Positions 6,110 through 7,261 of a stretch of 7,261 nucleotides of DNA are shown here, in pieces. The stretch comes from JAJUJL01 sp041736465 (GTDB taxonomy: Bacteria; Chloroflexota; Anaerolineae; Anaerolineales; UBA4823). The notes below the pieces were generated by a model. That model saw nothing but the letters and a program-made list of their open reading frames with translations, made no database searches and was not told the origin of the DNA. Both the position numbers and the translations under genes were made by a program. Location of the stretch: assembly GCA_041736465.1 (NCBI GenBank), contig JBGSTO010000193.1, positions 1-7,261 of the forward strand, in the 5' to 3' direction. Positions within the stretch are counted from its first letter, which is position 1; the number at the start of each line of letters is the position of its first letter.

Positions 6110-7161
6110 CACAAATTGAAACCATGCCAGACACACCCATCCGCGACCGGCAGGTGCTGTTGGAAGTGCGCAACTTGAAGAAATATTTCCCCATCTACAA
6201 AGGACTGATGAGGAAAGTGGTCAACTATGTGCGCGCTGTAGATGATGTCAGCTTCTTCGTGCGCCACGGCGAAACCCTGGGACTGGTGGGCGAATCCGGC
6301 TGCGGCAAAACCACCGCCTCGCGCTGCATCCTCAGAGCGCATGACCCCACCAGCGGCGAGATTTTGTTCCGCGAAGCCAACGACAAAATTACCGACCTGG
6401 CAAAACTCTCTCAACGCGAGTTGGGCCGCTTCCGCCCGCAGATGCAGATGATCTTCCAAGACCCGTTCGCCTCGCTCAACCCGCGCATGACCATCTTCGA
6501 CATCATCAGCGAGCCGCTGTACGTGCACGGCATGCGCTCACGCACCGAGCGCAGCGACAAGGTCGCCGAGCTGCTGCGCCTGGTGGGCTTACGCCCAGAG
6601 TACATGCAGCGCTACCCGCATGCCTTCAGCGGCGGGCAGCGCCAGCGCATCGGCATCGCCCGCGCCCTGGCGCTGCGCCCGCGCCTGGTGGTCGCCGACG
6701 AGCCGGTTTCTGCCCTGGATGTCTCGGTGCAGGCTCAGGTGCTCAACCTGATGCTCGAGCTGCAGGAAGCCCTGCAGCTTACGTACCTGTTCGTCGCCCA
6801 CGATCTGAGCGTGGTCAAGCACATCTCCGACCGGGTGTGCGTCATGTACGTGGGCAAGATCGTCGAAACTGCCCCCACCCTGGAGATGTTCGCCGCCCCG
6901 CGCCACCCCTATACCGCCGCGCTCCTGGCTGCCGTGCCTGTGCCCGATCCACGGCGCCGCGCCGCCATCCAGGAGCTGCCCGGCGAAGTCGCCTCTCCCG
7001 CCAACCCGCCCTCCGGCTGCTATTTCCACCCGCGCTGCCAGTTCGCCATCGATCGCTGCCGCCAGGAAACGCCCCAACTGCAGGAGATCACCCCCGACCA
7101 TTTTGTGAGCTGCCACCGGGCGGCTGAGCTGTCTTTACCCGGAGCCGTCTCCCATGCCTGA
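6106..7161 (+). CDS. ABC transporter ATP-binding protein, OppF/DppF class
   Basis: This is the second ATPase, 351 residues, expected to form the nucleotide-binding heterodimer with the preceding one. Visible motifs are Walker A GESGCGKT (62-69), Q-loop Q118 in 'IFQDPFASLNPRM', signature FSGGQRQR (174-181), Walker B 'LVVADEP' (194-200) with catalytic E199, D-loop SALD (202-205) and switch His232. 'FQDPFASLNPRMT' is diagnostic for OppF/DppF. The C-terminal extension has 'PRHPYTAALLAAVP' (265-278) and cysteines at 305, 311, 318 and 336, matching the four-cysteine pattern of its partner. All motif residues are canonical in this subunit. The start at 6106 overlaps the previous stop by 4 nt and has GGAGGTG at 6094-6100 with a 5-nt spacer. 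An in-frame ATG at 6124 is a possible but less likely start. The stop at 7159-7161 overlaps the ATG at 7154. Confidence 0.96.
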   Translation: MTQIETMPDTPIRDRQVLLEVRNLKKYFPIYKGLMRKVVNYVRAVDDVSFFVRHGETLGLVGESGCGKTTASRCILRAHDPTSGEILFREANDKITDLAKLSQRELGRFRPQMQMIFQDPFASLNPRMTIFDIISEPLYVHGMRSRTERSDKVAELLRLVGLRPEYMQRYPHAFSGGQRQRIGIARALALRPRLVVADEPVSALDVSVQAQVLNLMLELQEALQLTYLFVAHDLSVVKHISDRVCVMYVGKIVETAPTLEMFAAPRHPYTAALLAAVPVPDPRRRAAIQELPGEVASPANPPSGCYFHPRCQFAIDRCRQETPQLQEITPDHFVSCHRAAELSLPGAVSHA

Positions 7162-7243
7162 GCGCCGCTCCTACAGGCTTTTTCTCACCACCGGCTGGCG
7201 TTCGGCTGCCACACCGGAGACTGGAGCGTTCACCCATGACTGA
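7154..7243 (+). CDS. Small 29-codon ORF overlapping the end of the second ATPase; function unknown
   Basis: The ATG at 7154 overlaps the ATPase stop by 8 nt (ATGCCTGA), with GGAG at 7141-7144 as a plausible ribosome-binding site. The frame runs 29 codons to TGA at 7241-7243, starting MPERRSYRLFLTTGW and ending in FTHD. I recognise no family. Its stop overlaps the next ATG (7236) in the same 8-nt manner (ATGACTGA), and the next ORF begins with almost the same residues (MTERRSYR). It may be a real short coupled peptide, a leftover from duplication of the next gene's 5' end, or a frameshifted start of that gene. The small size makes coding status uncertain. Confidence 0.35.
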   Translation: MPERRSYRLFLTTGWRSAATPETGAFTHD

Positions 7244-7261
7244 GCGCCGCTCTTACAGGTT
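7236..7261 (+). CDS. Start of a further ORF, truncated by window edge; product unknown
   Basis: Only eight full codons are visible (MTERRSYR), so no function can be assigned. The ATG lies at the end of the 29-codon ORF in an 8-nt overlap, and GGAG at 7223-7226 sits 9 nt upstream. In an operon of this kind the next gene is often a hydrolase or other enzyme acting on the imported solute, but nothing here shows that. Initiation here rather than at 7154 is supported by the early stop that closes the 7154 frame. Confidence 0.5.

Larger units (their letters stand above)
7141..7261 (+). repeat. Direct repeat of a translation-start junction, two copies 82 nt apart
   Basis: Copy one is 7141-7179 and copy two is 7223-7261. 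They match at 33 of 39 positions, and the second copy may continue past the window. Each contains GGAG, a 9-nt spacer, ATGNCTGA (start overlapping the previous stop) and codons for ERRSYR. The offset of 82 nt is not a multiple of three, so the second copy is in a different frame from the first. Within the ERRSYR codons the only difference is a synonymous TCC/TCT change. Confidence 0.85.

Noticed and set aside
7178..7186. T-rich run after the ATPase gene as a terminator
   Set aside because: CTTTTTCTC has only a 3-bp GCC/GGC stem in front of it and lies inside a coupled ORF, so a terminator is not supported.
1..7261. CRISPR array, tRNA, rRNA, insertion sequence or defence system
   Set aside because: I saw no regularly spaced repeats, no RNA gene signatures, no transposase-like protein and no terminal inverted repeats. 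Apart from the 3' edge, all long coding regions are explained by the regulator and the importer.

Overview
The window holds one complete ABC importer operon of the oligopeptide/dipeptide (Opp/Dpp) class. It is preceded by the 3' end of a LacI/GalR-family regulator gene and followed by the start of at least one further coding unit. All real genes are on the + strand. The organism is most likely a GC-rich bacterium of the Chloroflexota, probably Anaerolineae. This is inferred from the GC-rich third codon positions and from the binding protein, a lipoprotein whose lipobox cysteine is followed by a long Ala/Pro/Thr/Glu-rich tether, as is common in that phylum. No rRNA or other marker gene is present, so the taxonomy is a guess from style.

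Layout: 2-400 is the C-terminal part of a LacI-type repressor with its DNA-binding domain outside the window. 401-645 is a leader rich in small repeats and palindromes and is the likely control region. 646-2706 is the substrate-binding lipoprotein. 2707-2828 is a gap with two hairpins. 2829-3824 is the first permease (OppB/DppB class). 3821-5020 is the second permease (OppC/DppC class). 5030-6109 is the first ATPase (OppD/DppD class). 6106-7161 is the second ATPase (OppF/DppF class). 7154-7243 is a 29-codon ORF overlapping the end of the second ATPase. From 7236 a further ORF with nearly the same first codons runs off the window.

How it works: the lipoprotein captures the solute outside the membrane and delivers it to the two-permease channel, and the two different ATPases drive import. 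Genes from the first permease onward are tightly packed, with two 4-nt stop/start overlaps, one 9-nt gap and two 8-nt overlaps, so they are probably co-translated. The adjacent LacI-family regulator suggests that the substrate is a carbohydrate or glycoside rather than a peptide. That is inference, with precedent in the Opp-like sugar transporters of Thermotoga and rhizobia.

I see no wholly new system. The most unusual feature is at the 3' end, where a translation-start junction (ribosome-binding site, overlap of stop and start, and the first eight codons) occurs twice, 82 nt apart. The repeat-rich leader and the hairpin pair after the binding-protein gene also deserve checking.
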